Assembly: GCA_017495165.1 (NCBI GenBank)
Contig: JAFEII010000026.1
Span: forward strand, 41,189-105,188
Source: Hydromonas sp.
GTDB taxonomy: Bacteria > Pseudomonadota > Gammaproteobacteria > Burkholderiales > Burkholderiaceae
DNA: 64,000 nt
Direction of reading: 5' to 3'
Of the stretch, positions 9,001 through 16,898 are shown one piece after another (the first letter of the stretch is position 1; every line of letters starts with the position of its first letter). The position numbers and the translations under genes are program-made. Below the pieces are notes generated by a model. It worked only from the letters and a program-made list of their open reading frames with translations, ran no database searches and was not told the DNA's origin.

Positions 9001-9433
9001 TACCAGCATGCTCAGCCTGATAGAGGCCGCTTTAATCGAACGCAAAATTGATTTGGTCAAACTCACCGGCCAAACCAAACAACGCGCCGAAGTGATAGAC
9101 GCGTTTCAAAATGGCGACATCCCCGTATTTTTAATCAGCCTAAAAGCAGGCGGCGTGGGGCTCAACCTCACCGCAGCCGACACGGTGATTCATTACGACC
9201 CATGGTGGAACCCCGCCGCAGAAGAGCAAGCCTCCGACCGCGCATGGCGGATTGGCCAAGACAAACCCGTGTTTGTGTACAAACTGATTATCGCAGGCAG
9301 CATTGAAGAGAAAATCATTGAAATGCAACAACGCAAAGCCGCGCTGACCAACAGCGTGTTGTCTGAGGACAATGAGCAAACGGTTAAATTCTCTGAAGAT
9401 GATTTGGTGAATTTGTTGGCGCCGATTGGGTGA
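6077..9433 (+). CDS. SWIM zinc-finger SNF2 family DNA helicase/translocase
   Basis: An 1118-residue protein. Residues 68-78 form a SWIM zinc finger (CSC-PVGNA-CKH). A long middle region without recognised motifs follows. The SNF2 ATPase starts near residue 650 with Walker A DDMGLGKTAQ at about 678, Walker B box LDEAQTIKN near 776 and CLTGTPMENH. The second lobe has ILIFSQFTSML, GGVGLNLTAAD and DRAWRIGQDK. Such proteins are ATP-driven dsDNA translocases that remodel protein-DNA complexes; the bacterial role is poorly known. AAAGGA precedes the ATG. Codon choice changes within the gene: roughly the last third is richer in C-ending codons than the rest. It is a single-gene unit bounded by a bidirectional terminator. 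Confidence 0.92.
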   Translation: MLRLDDLLDFFDRGTIARSQSYVVDIRPERIRDVSYSDGMAFSATIYGARRYETTVAYDESGILNAYCSCPVGNACKHAAALVQAAFRANLLPLGGGRMAPFEGAQKITLTAQERSAKEWMSQLSNTAKELSNQMHLTSNHLDKTSPFIYILQPLASYSPRELNVVMQRVRRLKDGSIAAAKSWSEYYKADYDDKVPALDRRLIGALHAQQRANISPMLFGRMQINGFPMQYLLEIAQTGRFYWLNHHERSIQWQDESYTLDFIWTENTGADTAKLKTVWRDGSDTIINVADELMYHIPSEPPAYFDSRTGHMGPLQTRYPQTLLNTLLDAPNIPLSLANELESMLDALPNDMALPAPQAMARPEHAGICRPVLVTQTPPHWWRPNEADAVHGFAKVMFDYDGGTVAYTQSGESFKGTVDGVKVTQLRDRAFERDAIEALLTQMPDLRVSEFRMQDGESRPFVDVLNAPFEWWFAALTQPEFFEDIGWRVRHAPNSPLNIHRASAPEVALSEHAQEGNDWFSLGMHIEANGLRYNLSDLLGSLVEAQPTLLDAQKMALIDDDVYLFALANNGVKIALRMGDVRPILTHLADLFGQASSDGQVKLDRYDAMRLLELQHTLGLAYSGSSKLQKLIDAFRNGHETQLAAPKGFAGTLRPYQEKGLAWLQFLRESEHGGILADDMGLGKTAQALAHILTEKIAGRLDLPVLIVAPTSLMHNWRTEAARFTPELKVLVLQGMARFELFESINAHDVVLTTYPLLPRDEQVLLEHQYHMVILDEAQTIKNPVAKATQVARKLDTRHRLCLTGTPMENHLGELWSLYHFLMPGFLGSQESFNKRFRNPIEKQGSSAARSALTARARTFMLRRRKTEVATELPPKTTTVVQIDMGSTQQKLYEAIRAAMQAKVQLQIAQKGFKRSHIEILDALLKLRQVCCHPSLLKLDSVKKDVESAKLKALLEMVVEMVAEGRRILIFSQFTSMLSLIEAALIERKIDLVKLTGQTKQRAEVIDAFQNGDIPVFLISLKAGGVGLNLTAADTVIHYDPWWNPAAEEQASDRAWRIGQDKPVFVYKLIIAGSIEEKIIEMQQRKAALTNSVLSEDNEQTVKFSEDDLVNLLAPIG

Positions 9434-9461
9434 AAATACGGGCAAATTGTCAGTTGGCAAC

Positions 9462-9492
9462 AAAAAGCCACTCAATGATTGAGTGGCTTTTT
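9462..9492. terminator. Bidirectional terminator after the SNF2 gene
   Basis: A perfect 14-bp inverted repeat (core GCCACTCAA) with a TGA loop, flanked by A5 and T5, lies between the plus-strand SNF2 gene and the minus-strand ATPase-TOPRIM pair. It can serve both. Confidence 0.85.
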
Positions 9493-9519
9493 GTGTAGTA
9501 AAGAGTCGTGCTGTCGTTT

Positions 9520-10044
9520 TTAAGAGGTTTTCCTTGGGATTTTCCTTAGTTTGTCTATATTTGCACGCTGCTCTTTACAAATGTTGTCGCACTTTACGTG
9601 TGGTTGAGTCCAAAGATTTTGTGCGTTAAAAGCTGGGTTATTAAACTTTTCCTGCAAGTTATTGATGCTTGCCAACACTTGCTTGAGCTCTGTTTTGTTT
9701 CTAATGCCAAATGCTCTGTACGTCCTTGAGGCGCCCCCAAAGCCGTGAATGACTTCGTCTTCCAAATTGTCGACTTGTAAAAGAACGGTCACGCGATATT
9801 TCCGTTCTCGCAATAAAAGAAGATTGGCTTGAAATCTAGTAGCACAATTAGGGTTGTTGTGCAGATCCGCATCCACCATGAGTACAACCTCCGATTGTGG
9901 TGTGAAAGTCCTTAACTTTTCTTTGATGTCTTTTTCCCAGACATTAAACTCGGAAAAATTTCCTTCTAAATTAAGTGCCTCTTTTACGCGTCTTTCTGTT
10001 TTCCCCTCGCCAAGGTAGAATATTTTATTGGTCTTTTTCATCAT
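9520..10044 (-). CDS. Small TOPRIM/RloB-like protein, partner of the adjacent ATPase
   Basis: A 174-residue protein with no clear full-length family match. The N-terminus IFYLGEGKTE (Glu12 and Glu16) followed by VLMVDADLHNN (Asp57, Asp59) has the order and spacing of an acidic TOPRIM-type metal site, as in RloB or OLD nuclease domains. The remainder is basic and ends in LRKIPRKTS. The start lies inside the upstream ATPase gene, so the two overlap by about 20 bases, which implies translational coupling. I infer a nuclease or effector activated by the ATPase. PARIS AriB, AbiLii and RloB are the nearest described analogues, but I cannot assign it to any. A TTG start at 10053 is also possible. 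Confidence 0.6.
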   Translation of the reverse strand: MMKKTNKIFYLGEGKTERRVKEALNLEGNFSEFNVWEKDIKEKLRTFTPQSEVVLMVDADLHNNPNCATRFQANLLLLRERKYRVTVLLQVDNLEDEVIHGFGGASRTYRAFGIRNKTELKQVLASINNLQEKFNNPAFNAQNLWTQPHVKCDNICKEQRANIDKLRKIPRKTS

Positions 10045-11194
10045 GAAACTCAAGGTTATCGATTAAATCGGCGTTTGGGCGCGTTTTAAACACATCATTC
10101 TCAACATAAGAGCGTAATGTGCGATCGTTTTTGGTAAAAAAATGTTCTGGCTGAACCGCACTTACGCAACCCGCTTCACTGCGCACTAAAAACAAATAAG
10201 CGTGCGGGAGTAAGTTCATGTCCAGTACGTCCGTATTGTGTGTTGTGTAAAACAGTTGAGACTCCTCGCCAAGAATGCCAATCATCTTGTTCAAAATCGA
10301 GATTTCTAAGTCCGAGTGGACGTGCGCCATTTTTTCATCAAGGAAAAATGTCGTTGAGTATGGGCGCATTTTATCGAGTGATGAAATAAAATCGGCAACC
10401 TCAATTGCTTCATGCGTACCTTTTGATAGACGATCTTTGTTGGTGATGTCTTTGTTTGTCAAGTCAACTTGCACCGTGTCATTGTTCGCGAAAATGATCT
10501 TATAGGCTGATGGCGTATCTGGCTCATCGTCTGCGGACAAGGTTTTAATTTCTTTAATTGTTGGATCAAACGACATTAAAATTTTTTCTGTTGCGCCAAC
10601 GTTAAAGCTATGGTTACTCAAATTGGGGAAGTCTTCAGTGTCTGTAAGGGAAATGGCATAGCGCCAAGACTGCACAACTGAGCTGTTTGCATTTTTAATC
10701 TCTTGCGCTAAATCAAGTGGAGAGGCGACGGGTGTGTCCGAGGCCTTGTATTCCTGTGTAGCCAATTTCGCTCTTGCTGTTCCTGCGCTGTCTCTTTTTG
10801 CAATAGGTATATGGCGGTGTTTATAGGATGAGAGCAGAACTTCTGTGTCCTTTTGCGCAAACTCAAGCCAAACCTCATGCAGAGTATCGCTCTCTGGTGT
10901 TACAAACTCAAGGCGCGCCGTCGCATGGGAATTTTTGTCATGAATTTTTAGCATATTTTGTGCAATGCGCCCCCGCAATACATTTTGAAGGCCGCATAAG
11001 GTTTTGCCAAGAGATGTTTTGCCCGTTGCATTAGCACCCGAAATGATACATAAACGTTTCACATGAAAAGCAGGGCTGTTTTTAAGGTATTCGTGATCAA
11101 CCGTGTTTGCATTCCGTTTTTTTGGCAAAGTCATGTCAACAACAAGGTTGTTGAAACTATACAAATTGTTTAGTTCAAATTTGGTAAATAGCAT
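10025..11194 (-). CDS. AAA15/OLD-like ATPase of a putative two-gene defence module
   Basis: A 389-residue ATPase of the ABC/SMC-like AAA15-AAA21 group. The N-terminus (FELNNLYSFNNLVVDM) is the usual recombination-protein-like opening. Walker A is GANATGKTS at residues 53-61, the Walker B-like FFLDEKMAH lies near 280, and the downstream LFYTTHNTDVLD is the His-switch segment. Such ATPases pair with nucleases or other effectors in anti-phage systems (OLD, PARIS AriA, AbiLi, RloA). The start at 11194 is supported by AAAGGGG six bases upstream; 19 further in-frame residues are unlikely to be used. The gene is AT-richer than its neighbours mutS and SNF2, consistent with acquisition. Its target is unknown. 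Confidence 0.8.
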   Translation of the reverse strand: MLFTKFELNNLYSFNNLVVDMTLPKKRNANTVDHEYLKNSPAFHVKRLCIISGANATGKTSLGKTLCGLQNVLRGRIAQNMLKIHDKNSHATARLEFVTPESDTLHEVWLEFAQKDTEVLLSSYKHRHIPIAKRDSAGTARAKLATQEYKASDTPVASPLDLAQEIKNANSSVVQSWRYAISLTDTEDFPNLSNHSFNVGATEKILMSFDPTIKEIKTLSADDEPDTPSAYKIIFANNDTVQVDLTNKDITNKDRLSKGTHEAIEVADFISSLDKMRPYSTTFFLDEKMAHVHSDLEISILNKMIGILGEESQLFYTTHNTDVLDMNLLPHAYLFLVRSEAGCVSAVQPEHFFTKNDRTLRSYVENDVFKTRPNADLIDNLEFHDEKDQ

Positions 11195-11279
11195 AAAAGC
11201 CCCTTTGTTGGTTAAATTCCAATTCTTGGAAATTGTAACACTTGTGCGCACGCAAAGATAGGTTGCTTCTGATTCAATT

Positions 11280-13859
11280 TCACAACTGCTTTTTCAACTG
11301 ATACAGCCAATCCAATGCCTCACGCGGGGTGAGTTCGTCGGGGTTTAAATTGGCAAATTCGGCCAATATTGGGTGCGGTTCAAACTCAACGGTTGCCGCC
11401 GCGTCGCTTTCAATTGGTGCGCTAAATAAATCAAATTGCGTGTGTTGGCTTTGTTGCGTTTCTAGTTGCGCCAAGTGTTTGCGGGCGGCGGCTATGACTG
11501 GGCGCGGTACGCCTGCGAGCTGGGCGACTTGTAGGCCGTAGCTTTTGCTGGCGGGGCCATCTTGGATTTGATGCAAAAACACAATCGCGTCGCGTTGCTC
11601 GACGGCGGCTAGGTGCATGTTTTTGACGTGTGCTTGCGTGTGCGCAAGCTGGGTGATTTCAAAATAATGGGTGGCAAATAGGGTGAGGCTTTTTTGGGTG
11701 TTGAGCAGTGATTGGGCAATCGCCATGGCGAGTGCGAGTCCGTCAAAAGTGGAGGTACCGCGCCCGATTTCGTCCATTAAAATCAAGCTGTTGGGGGTGG
11801 CGTGTTGCAAGATTTGCGCCGCTTCCGTCATCTCGACCATAAAGGTGGAGCGCCCGCCCGCCAAGTCGTCCGCCGCGCCGATGCGGGTAAATATGCGGTC
11901 TATCGGGCCGATTTGGGTGTGTTCGGCTGGGACAAAGCTGCCGCAATACGCGAGCAGGGTAATCAGTGCGACTTGGCGCATGAATGTGGATTTACCGCCC
12001 ATATTGGGCCCTGTAATCACCCACAAACGCTCGTCGCTCGATAAATGACAATCGTTGGCGATGAATGGCGTGACTTGTTGCTCAACCACGGCGTGGCGGC
12101 CTTGGTTGATGTGAATGCAGGCGTGCGCGACCAGCTCGGGGCAGTGCCAGTTGAGCGTATAGGCGCGCTCGCTTAAATTGGCCAGCACGTCAATTTGCGC
12201 CACGGCTTGCGCGATGCGTTGTAAATGGGTCACGTAGGGTTGCAGGGCGAATACCAATTGGTCATACAAGTATTTTTCACGTGCCAAGGCGCGGTCTTTG
12301 GCGGACAGGGCTTTGTCTTCAAAGGCTTTGAGTTCGGGCGTGATGAAGCGCTCGGCGTTTTTGAGGGTTTGGCGGCGTTGGTAATCGAGCGGTAATGTGG
12401 CCTGAATCGCTTGCGCGGCGGTGAGTTCGATATAAAACCCATGCACGCGGTTGTATTCAACTTTGAGCGTGGCTATCCCTGTGCGCTCGCGCTCGCGTGC
12501 TTCGAGTTGGAGTAAAAATTCACCGCTGTTGGTTTGGAGGCTGCGCAATTCGTCCAGCTCGGCATCAAAGCCGTCCGCCATTACGCCGCCTTCGCGCACC
12601 ACCACCGAAGGCTCGGTTTGTAAGGATGCTTGTAATAACTCGATGAGCGCGTGCGGGTGCGCAAGGTTGGCGTTGAGCTGGCGCAATAAATCGGCTTGCG
12701 CATCGGCAATATGTTGCTGCAATTGCGGCATGTTGAGTAATGAGTCGCGCAATGCAGCGAGTTCTTTGGGGCGCACCGATTGCAGGGCGATGCGCGAGCT
12801 GATGCGTTCAATGTCGTTCATGCCCAATAAAACAGGACGAATATTGGCGTGCAATCGCCCATTTTGGAGCTCAATCAAGGCGTTTTGGCGGGCGCGCACG
12901 TGGTTCACGTCGCGCAGTGGATGGTGCAGCCAGCGCTTGAGCAGGCGGGCGCCCATGCTGGTTGCGGTTTTGTCGAGTAATGAAAATAATGTGGGTGATT
13001 CTTGGCCGCGCAGGGTTTCGGTGATTTCTAGATTGCGCCGCGTTGCGGCGTCAAGGGTGAGGAATTGCTCACTGCGCACCACGTTTAGGCGCTGCAAATG
13101 CTTGAGCGCTTTGCCTTGCGTGTGTTGCGCATAGATAAGTAAGCCGTTAATCGCGCTCAAACCCACGCTCAAATGCTCCGCGTCCAGTTGCGCCAAATGC
13201 TGCTCGTTCATCTGCGCGAGCAAGGCGGCTTGGCCTTTGTCGGGGTTAAAATATTTGTCAGTCAACGGCGAGACAATCGCGCCGCTAAAGGCATCTGCGT
13301 ATTGGGCTGCGAGTTTGTCGGACACCACAACTTCAGACGGGCGAATTTGCTCAAACCACGCGGGTGCGTCGGCGGCGGCGATTTCGGTCACATAAAAATC
13401 GCCGCTGGCCATATTGAGCCACGCCAAACCGATGTGTTTGGCAGCGCCCGTGCTGCGCTCGCTTAATGCCAGCAAATACGCGTCTGATGTGTCGGACAAC
13501 AATGCCGCGTCAGATACCGTGCCAGGCGTGAGCACGCGCATGACTTTGCGTTCAACTGGGCCTTTGCCCGCGCCTACTTCGCCGATTTGTTCGCAAATGG
13601 CGACGGATTTGCCTAATTTAAGCAATTTGGCCAAATATTGCTCCGCCGCGTGATACGGCACGCCCGCCATTTTAATCGGCTCACCATTGCTCGAACCGCG
13701 CGCAGTTAGGCTGATGCCCAATAAACGCGAGGCTTCCACCGCGTCGTCAAAAAACAATTCATAAAAATCGCCCATGCGGTAAAACAATAAGGTGTGCGGA
13801 TGGTCGGCCTTAATGTTTAAATACTGCGCCATCATTGGGGTGTGTTTGACTTGGCTCAT
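11280..13859 (-). CDS. mutS: DNA mismatch repair protein MutS
   Basis: An 859-residue protein, full family length. MutS recognises base mismatches and small loops and recruits MutL. The mismatch-contacting Phe-x-Glu motif is present in [10 protein letters not shown] near residue 35. The ATPase has Walker [15 protein letters not shown], Walker [16 protein letters not shown] and the [11 protein letters not shown] switch. The C-terminal dimerisation tail ends at [13 protein letters not shown]. The start [14 protein letters not shown] is the usual one. The gene lies downstream of suhB on the same strand with a terminator-like hairpin between. A defence-like pair is located directly downstream. 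Confidence 0.97.
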   Translation of the reverse strand: MSQVKHTPMMAQYLNIKADHPHTLLFYRMGDFYELFFDDAVEASRLLGISLTARGSSNGEPIKMAGVPYHAAEQYLAKLLKLGKSVAICEQIGEVGAGKGPVERKVMRVLTPGTVSDAALLSDTSDAYLLALSERSTGAAKHIGLAWLNMASGDFYVTEIAAADAPAWFEQIRPSEVVVSDKLAAQYADAFSGAIVSPLTDKYFNPDKGQAALLAQMNEQHLAQLDAEHLSVGLSAINGLLIYAQHTQGKALKHLQRLNVVRSEQFLTLDAATRRNLEITETLRGQESPTLFSLLDKTATSMGARLLKRWLHHPLRDVNHVRARQNALIELQNGRLHANIRPVLLGMNDIERISSRIALQSVRPKELAALRDSLLNMPQLQQHIADAQADLLRQLNANLAHPHALIELLQASLQTEPSVVVREGGVMADGFDAELDELRSLQTNSGEFLLQLEARERERTGIATLKVEYNRVHGFYIELTAAQAIQATLPLDYQRRQTLKNAERFITPELKAFEDKALSAKDRALAREKYLYDQLVFALQPYVTHLQRIAQAVAQIDVLANLSERAYTLNWHCPELVAHACIHINQGRHAVVEQQVTPFIANDCHLSSDERLWVITGPNMGGKSTFMRQVALITLLAYCGSFVPAEHTQIGPIDRIFTRIGAADDLAGGRSTFMVEMTEAAQILQHATPNSLILMDEIGRGTSTFDGLALAMAIAQSLLNTQKSLTLFATHYFEITQLAHTQAHVKNMHLAAVEQRDAIVFLHQIQDGPASKSYGLQVAQLAGVPRPVIAAARKHLAQLETQQSQHTQFDLFSAPIESDAAATVEFEPHPILAEFANLNPDELTPREALDWLYQLKKQL

Positions 13860-13880
13860 ACGGATTCTCTTTGGGTGTAA

Positions 13881-13905
13881 AAAAGGCGGGCAAAGCCCAC
13901 CTTTT
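13881..13905 (-). terminator. Hairpin between suhB and mutS
   Basis: An 11-bp stem (AAAAGGCGGGC with GCCCACCTTTT, one G-U pair) and a 3-base loop are followed on the minus strand by a T-run. It lies 15 bases after the suhB stop, so mutS may depend on partial read-through or its own promoter. Confidence 0.6.
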
Positions 13906-13922
13906 AGGATAATTGCAAGTGT

Positions 13923-14702
13923 TTACTCCGCCGCAAAGGCTTGTAAAACGGTTGGCAAAATTTTGGGTGACGCGGCAATGATGTTGCCGTTCATGTAGTC
14001 GCCTTCGCCTGATAAATCGGTGATTAAGCCGCCCGCTTCTTTGACCAACAACACGCCTGCGGCCACGTCCCAGTTTTTGAGACCCACGCCAATGCACGCG
14101 TCTAAATAACCTGCGGCAACATACGCCAAATCCAACGCCGCCGAGCCTGTGTGGCGCAAACCCGCCGCGTCCACGCGCAAGCGGTTTTGCAAATCAAGCA
14201 GCGACGGATTGGCTTTGAGTTCACGCACAGGAATGGCGTGCGCAATCAGCGCGTCGCTCAAACGCGTGCGTGACGACACGCGAATGCGGCGGTTGTTTAA
14301 AAACGCGCCTGCGCCGCGTGTGGCGGTGTACAAATCATTGTTGACGGGGTTGTAAATCAGCGCGTGTTCGAGTTTGCCCGCGTTTTCCAGCGCAATGCTG
14401 ATGCAATAATGCGGAAAGCCATGAATGAAATTAGACGTGCCATCAATCGGGTCAACAATCCATTTGTACTGCGCTTTGGCATCGCCAGAAAAGCCCGATT
14501 CTTCACCCAAAAACGCGTGTTGCGGATACGCCGCCATCAACATGTCTTTGATGAGCTCTTCAGCGGCTTGGTCGATTTCGGTCACCATGTCTTGCGCGCC
14601 TTTGCGCCCGACTTTGACTTCATCAAGGTTTAAAGCAGCGCGGTTAATCACTTGCGCGGCAGCGCGGGCGGCGGCAAACGCCGTATTGAGCATGGGAGAC
14701 AT
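13923..14702 (-). CDS. suhB: Inositol-1-monophosphatase family protein SuhB
   Basis: A 259-residue Mg2+-dependent phosphatase. SuhB hydrolyses inositol-1-phosphate in vitro and in enterobacteria also takes part in rRNA transcription antitermination. The metal-site motifs are all visible: GEESGFSG near residue 66, WIVDPIDGTSNFIHG near 85 and NWDVAAGVLLVKEAGG near 212. The start MSPMLNTAFAAAR at 14702 is the family start and has AAGG upstream; 26 further residues in frame are not supported. It is divergent from trmJ, with a REP-like doublet in the spacer. The next gene in its direction is mutS. Confidence 0.93.
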   Translation of the reverse strand: MSPMLNTAFAAARAAAQVINRAALNLDEVKVGRKGAQDMVTEIDQAAEELIKDMLMAAYPQHAFLGEESGFSGDAKAQYKWIVDPIDGTSNFIHGFPHYCISIALENAGKLEHALIYNPVNNDLYTATRGAGAFLNNRRIRVSSRTRLSDALIAHAIPVRELKANPSLLDLQNRLRVDAAGLRHTGSAALDLAYVAAGYLDACIGVGLKNWDVAAGVLLVKEAGGLITDLSGEGDYMNGNIIAASPKILPTVLQAFAAE

Positions 14703-14882
14703 GGCAAACCTTAGGATAATTTTAATGAACAAAGACGAATTGTGTGGTTTTTGACCACGCCAAATCCGCAACCGCGCCATTTTACTGTATATTTGCGGTT
14801 TTTAATATCCTGATTGTTTGGATTTTTGAGAAAGTTGTGGGTTTTTGATTTGACCGTCAATGTGCGAATGAAGCAACGACGT

Positions 14883-14956
14883 GTAGGGCGGGCATTTATG
14901 CCCGCCGATGTAAACCACACAAGCGTTCCAATGGCGGGCATAAATGCCCGCCCTAC
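14883..14956. repeat. REP-like palindromic doublet, copy 1
   Basis: Two 24-base arms in inverted orientation (14883-14906 and 14933-14956), each itself nearly palindromic around GGGCGGGCATTTATGCCCG, are separated by 26 bases. The same arms recur at 47633-47720. This is the geometry of a REP doublet or BIME, located in the spacer between suhB and trmJ. Confidence 0.85.
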
Positions 14957-14977
14957 TATTTTAAAATTAAGTTCAAC

Positions 14978-15772
14978 ATGCCAAATATCCAATTCACCCC
15001 CACCCACCAGCTCGCTCAAATCCGCATCATTTTGGTGCGCACCAGTCACCCTGGCAATGTGGGGCAAGTCGCTCGCGCCATGGCAAACATGGGGTTGGGT
15101 GAGTTGTACATCACCTCGCCGCGCTTTGCTGATATGTGTGCGCAGCCCGACGCGATTGCGCTGGCAAGTGGCGCGACGGATGTGTTGCAAAACGCGGTGA
15201 TTGTGGATGATTTGGCCAGCGCATTGCAGGGTGTGAACTGCGCGTATGCGTTTAGTGCGCGCACGCGCGATTTGGCGCCGCCGTTGCGTACTTCGGGTGA
15301 GGCGGCGGCGGAGGTGGTGCAGCTATTTCGCGCTGCGCACAGTGCGGATTTGGCGCCGCCAAAGGTCGCATTTGTGTTTGGTGCTGAGCGCAGCGGTTTG
15401 GTGAATGATGAGGTGATGCAATGCCAGCGCCTGTGTCAAATTGAGGCGAACCCTGAATACAATTCGCTCAACCTTGCTCAAGCGGTGCAAGTGATGACGT
15501 ACTCACTGCGCCAAGCCGCATTGCACGGCGATGTGGTTGCGCCTGTATCTGCGTTAAGTCAGCCCGTGATGCTGGACGCGGCGGATTTGCGCAAACACGA
15601 AGGCATGCTCGCGCATTGGGAGCAGATGTTGATTAAATTAGAGATGGTTGACCCAAATATTCCGACCGAAACCATGGCGCGTCTGCGGGCATTGTTTGCC
15701 CGTACGCAGTTGAGTGACAATGAGGTGAATTTTTTGCGCGGGATTGCGGGGGCGGTGTTGAAGGCTAAGTAG
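14978..15772 (+). CDS. trmJ: tRNA (cytidine/uridine-32-2'-O)-methyltransferase TrmJ
   Basis: A 264-residue SPOUT-family (SpoU) methyltransferase that 2'-O-methylates tRNA position 32 with SAM. The N-terminal motif ILVRTSHPGNVGQVARAMAN carries the conserved Asn and Arg. The knot-forming motifs FVFGAERSGLVNDEV and NPEYNSLNLAQAVQVM are intact. Residues 160-264 form the TrmJ-type C-terminal extension that ends in a helical bundle (NFLRGIAGAVLKAK). The ribosome-binding site is weak. The upstream spacer carries REP arms, so its promoter lies near or inside the repeat. A terminator follows 24 bases after the stop. Confidence 0.92.
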   Translation: MPNIQFTPTHQLAQIRIILVRTSHPGNVGQVARAMANMGLGELYITSPRFADMCAQPDAIALASGATDVLQNAVIVDDLASALQGVNCAYAFSARTRDLAPPLRTSGEAAAEVVQLFRAAHSADLAPPKVAFVFGAERSGLVNDEVMQCQRLCQIEANPEYNSLNLAQAVQVMTYSLRQAALHGDVVAPVSALSQPVMLDAADLRKHEGMLAHWEQMLIKLEMVDPNIPTETMARLRALFARTQLSDNEVNFLRGIAGAVLKAK

Positions 15773-15795
15773 TGGAGGTTTTGAATGGTATTGAA

Positions 15796-15821
15796 AAACA
15801 CCGCCTGCTTGGGCGGTGTTT
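15796..15821. terminator. Terminator between trmJ and the DUF1775 gene
   Basis: The stem AAACACCGCC/GGCGGTGTTT with a 6-base loop lies between two convergent genes. A-rich and T-rich flanks suit both directions. Confidence 0.75.
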
Positions 15822-15836
15822 GATTTTGTATCGTTT

Positions 15837-16280
15837 TTATTTAAGAAGGATGCGCGGGGCATAGCCTTTTGCGGCTTCTGAACCATCAAAAGGTACGATG
15901 GTGCCGTCTTTTTGGGTGACATACGCTTTATATTCAACCAGCGTGTCGCTCTTTTCTGGGTTTTTTGCAATGAATGGAAAGCGAATGACCTCGCCTGCTG
16001 TGGCACTGCCCTTATATACCACCTCAGTCACTTTCCCTTCTGGGTTTTTTATCAGCTCATAGCTCCAGCCTGATACAGGTTCTAAGTATAAGAACGTGAC
16101 ATTGCTTGGAATAACTAAGCGTACCTGAGTGATTGCACCGCTTGACACAGGTACAACCATTCTGAAAGTGTCAGATTTGTTTGAGATGCTTTCGATGGAA
16201 TTGGCTTCGTTGCGAATGGTGACGTGCGCGAGAGTCTGAGTTGCTAGTGCTAAAAAAGGAATTAAAAGTAATTTTTTCAT
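15837..16280 (-). CDS. Exported DUF1775 (YcnI-like) protein
   Basis: A 147-residue periplasmic protein. A signal peptide (MKKLLLIPFLALATQTLA) is followed directly by His19, so the mature N-terminus would be HVTIRNEAN. YcnI-family proteins bind Cu(II) through this N-terminal histidine with a conserved Trp, here in SGWSYEL. The rest is a beta-sandwich with typical GEVIRFPFIAKNPEK and VEYKAYVTQKDGT strands. It is shorter than YcnI and lacks a C-terminal membrane anchor. No copper-resistance gene is adjacent; the role is inferred from the family only. Confidence 0.8.
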   Translation of the reverse strand: MKKLLLIPFLALATQTLAHVTIRNEANSIESISNKSDTFRMVVPVSSGAITQVRLVIPSNVTFLYLEPVSGWSYELIKNPEGKVTEVVYKGSATAGEVIRFPFIAKNPEKSDTLVEYKAYVTQKDGTIVPFDGSEAAKGYAPRILLK

Positions 16281-16388
16281 CTATTGCCCTTGGTTGTGTT
16301 ATCGCAACGTGCGAATGTTTTTATTATAACAACGCTTTCGGGTGGGGTAAAGGGCGCTAAGTTAGTGCGCCCGAGCAAGCCATGGCTT

Positions 16389-16772
16389 TTAATGTTGCTT
16401 ATTGTAGCGCGTCATTGTCATCGTATCGGCTTGCAAACTGTCCATAAAGCGTTGTGCCAATTGGGCGGAGGTGAAATGGTTCATTGAGGCTTGCGCTGAG
16501 GCAGCGTCGCGCCAATGCACAATCACCAACCAGTCGCCTTGTTCGGTTGCGGCCGATTCACGCGACAAAAAACCCGCTTGTTTTGAGACGTATTGCTTTT
16601 GCAATGCCGTGTCGATTTTTTTGAATTCGCTTACGCTGACGCTCGGTTTGAGTTTGAATGTCACGACTTCAATCACTTCTGAGCGTGAGTGTGCTGGCGG
16701 TTGCGCGTGCGCCAGTGGGCTAAACAGTATCGCAAGCGACAGAGCGGCGAGTAAAGGTTTGATAAATGACAT
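16389..16772 (-). CDS. Exported ABM-like (dimeric alpha-beta barrel) protein
   Basis: A 127-residue protein with a signal peptide (MSFIKPLLAALSLAILFSPLAHA). The mature part looks like a ferredoxin-like dimeric alpha-beta barrel: the strand EVIEVVTFKLKP, helix SEFKKIDTALQKQ, strand DWLVIVHWRDAAS and helix SMNHFTSAQLAQRF. Related ABM-domain proteins are small monooxygenases or ligand binders. Substrate unknown. It follows a double SnoaL-like protein and an AraC regulator on the same strand, which may form one expression group. Oddly, the mRNA carries CCTCCT, the anti-Shine-Dalgarno core, immediately before the ATG instead of a ribosome-binding site. Confidence 0.65.
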   Translation of the reverse strand: MSFIKPLLAALSLAILFSPLAHAQPPAHSRSEVIEVVTFKLKPSVSVSEFKKIDTALQKQYVSKQAGFLSRESAATEQGDWLVIVHWRDAASAQASMNHFTSAQLAQRFMDSLQADTMTMTRYNKQH

Positions 16773-16898
16773 AGGAGGTTTCTTTCTAAAAGTAAAGGCG
16801 GTTTATTTGCCTTTTGTCTAAAAATATCGTGATGTGAAATGCGCAAAGAGGTCGTTTGACGTTCTTTGCGCATCATGCAAAATGGCTGGCGGGTTTGA

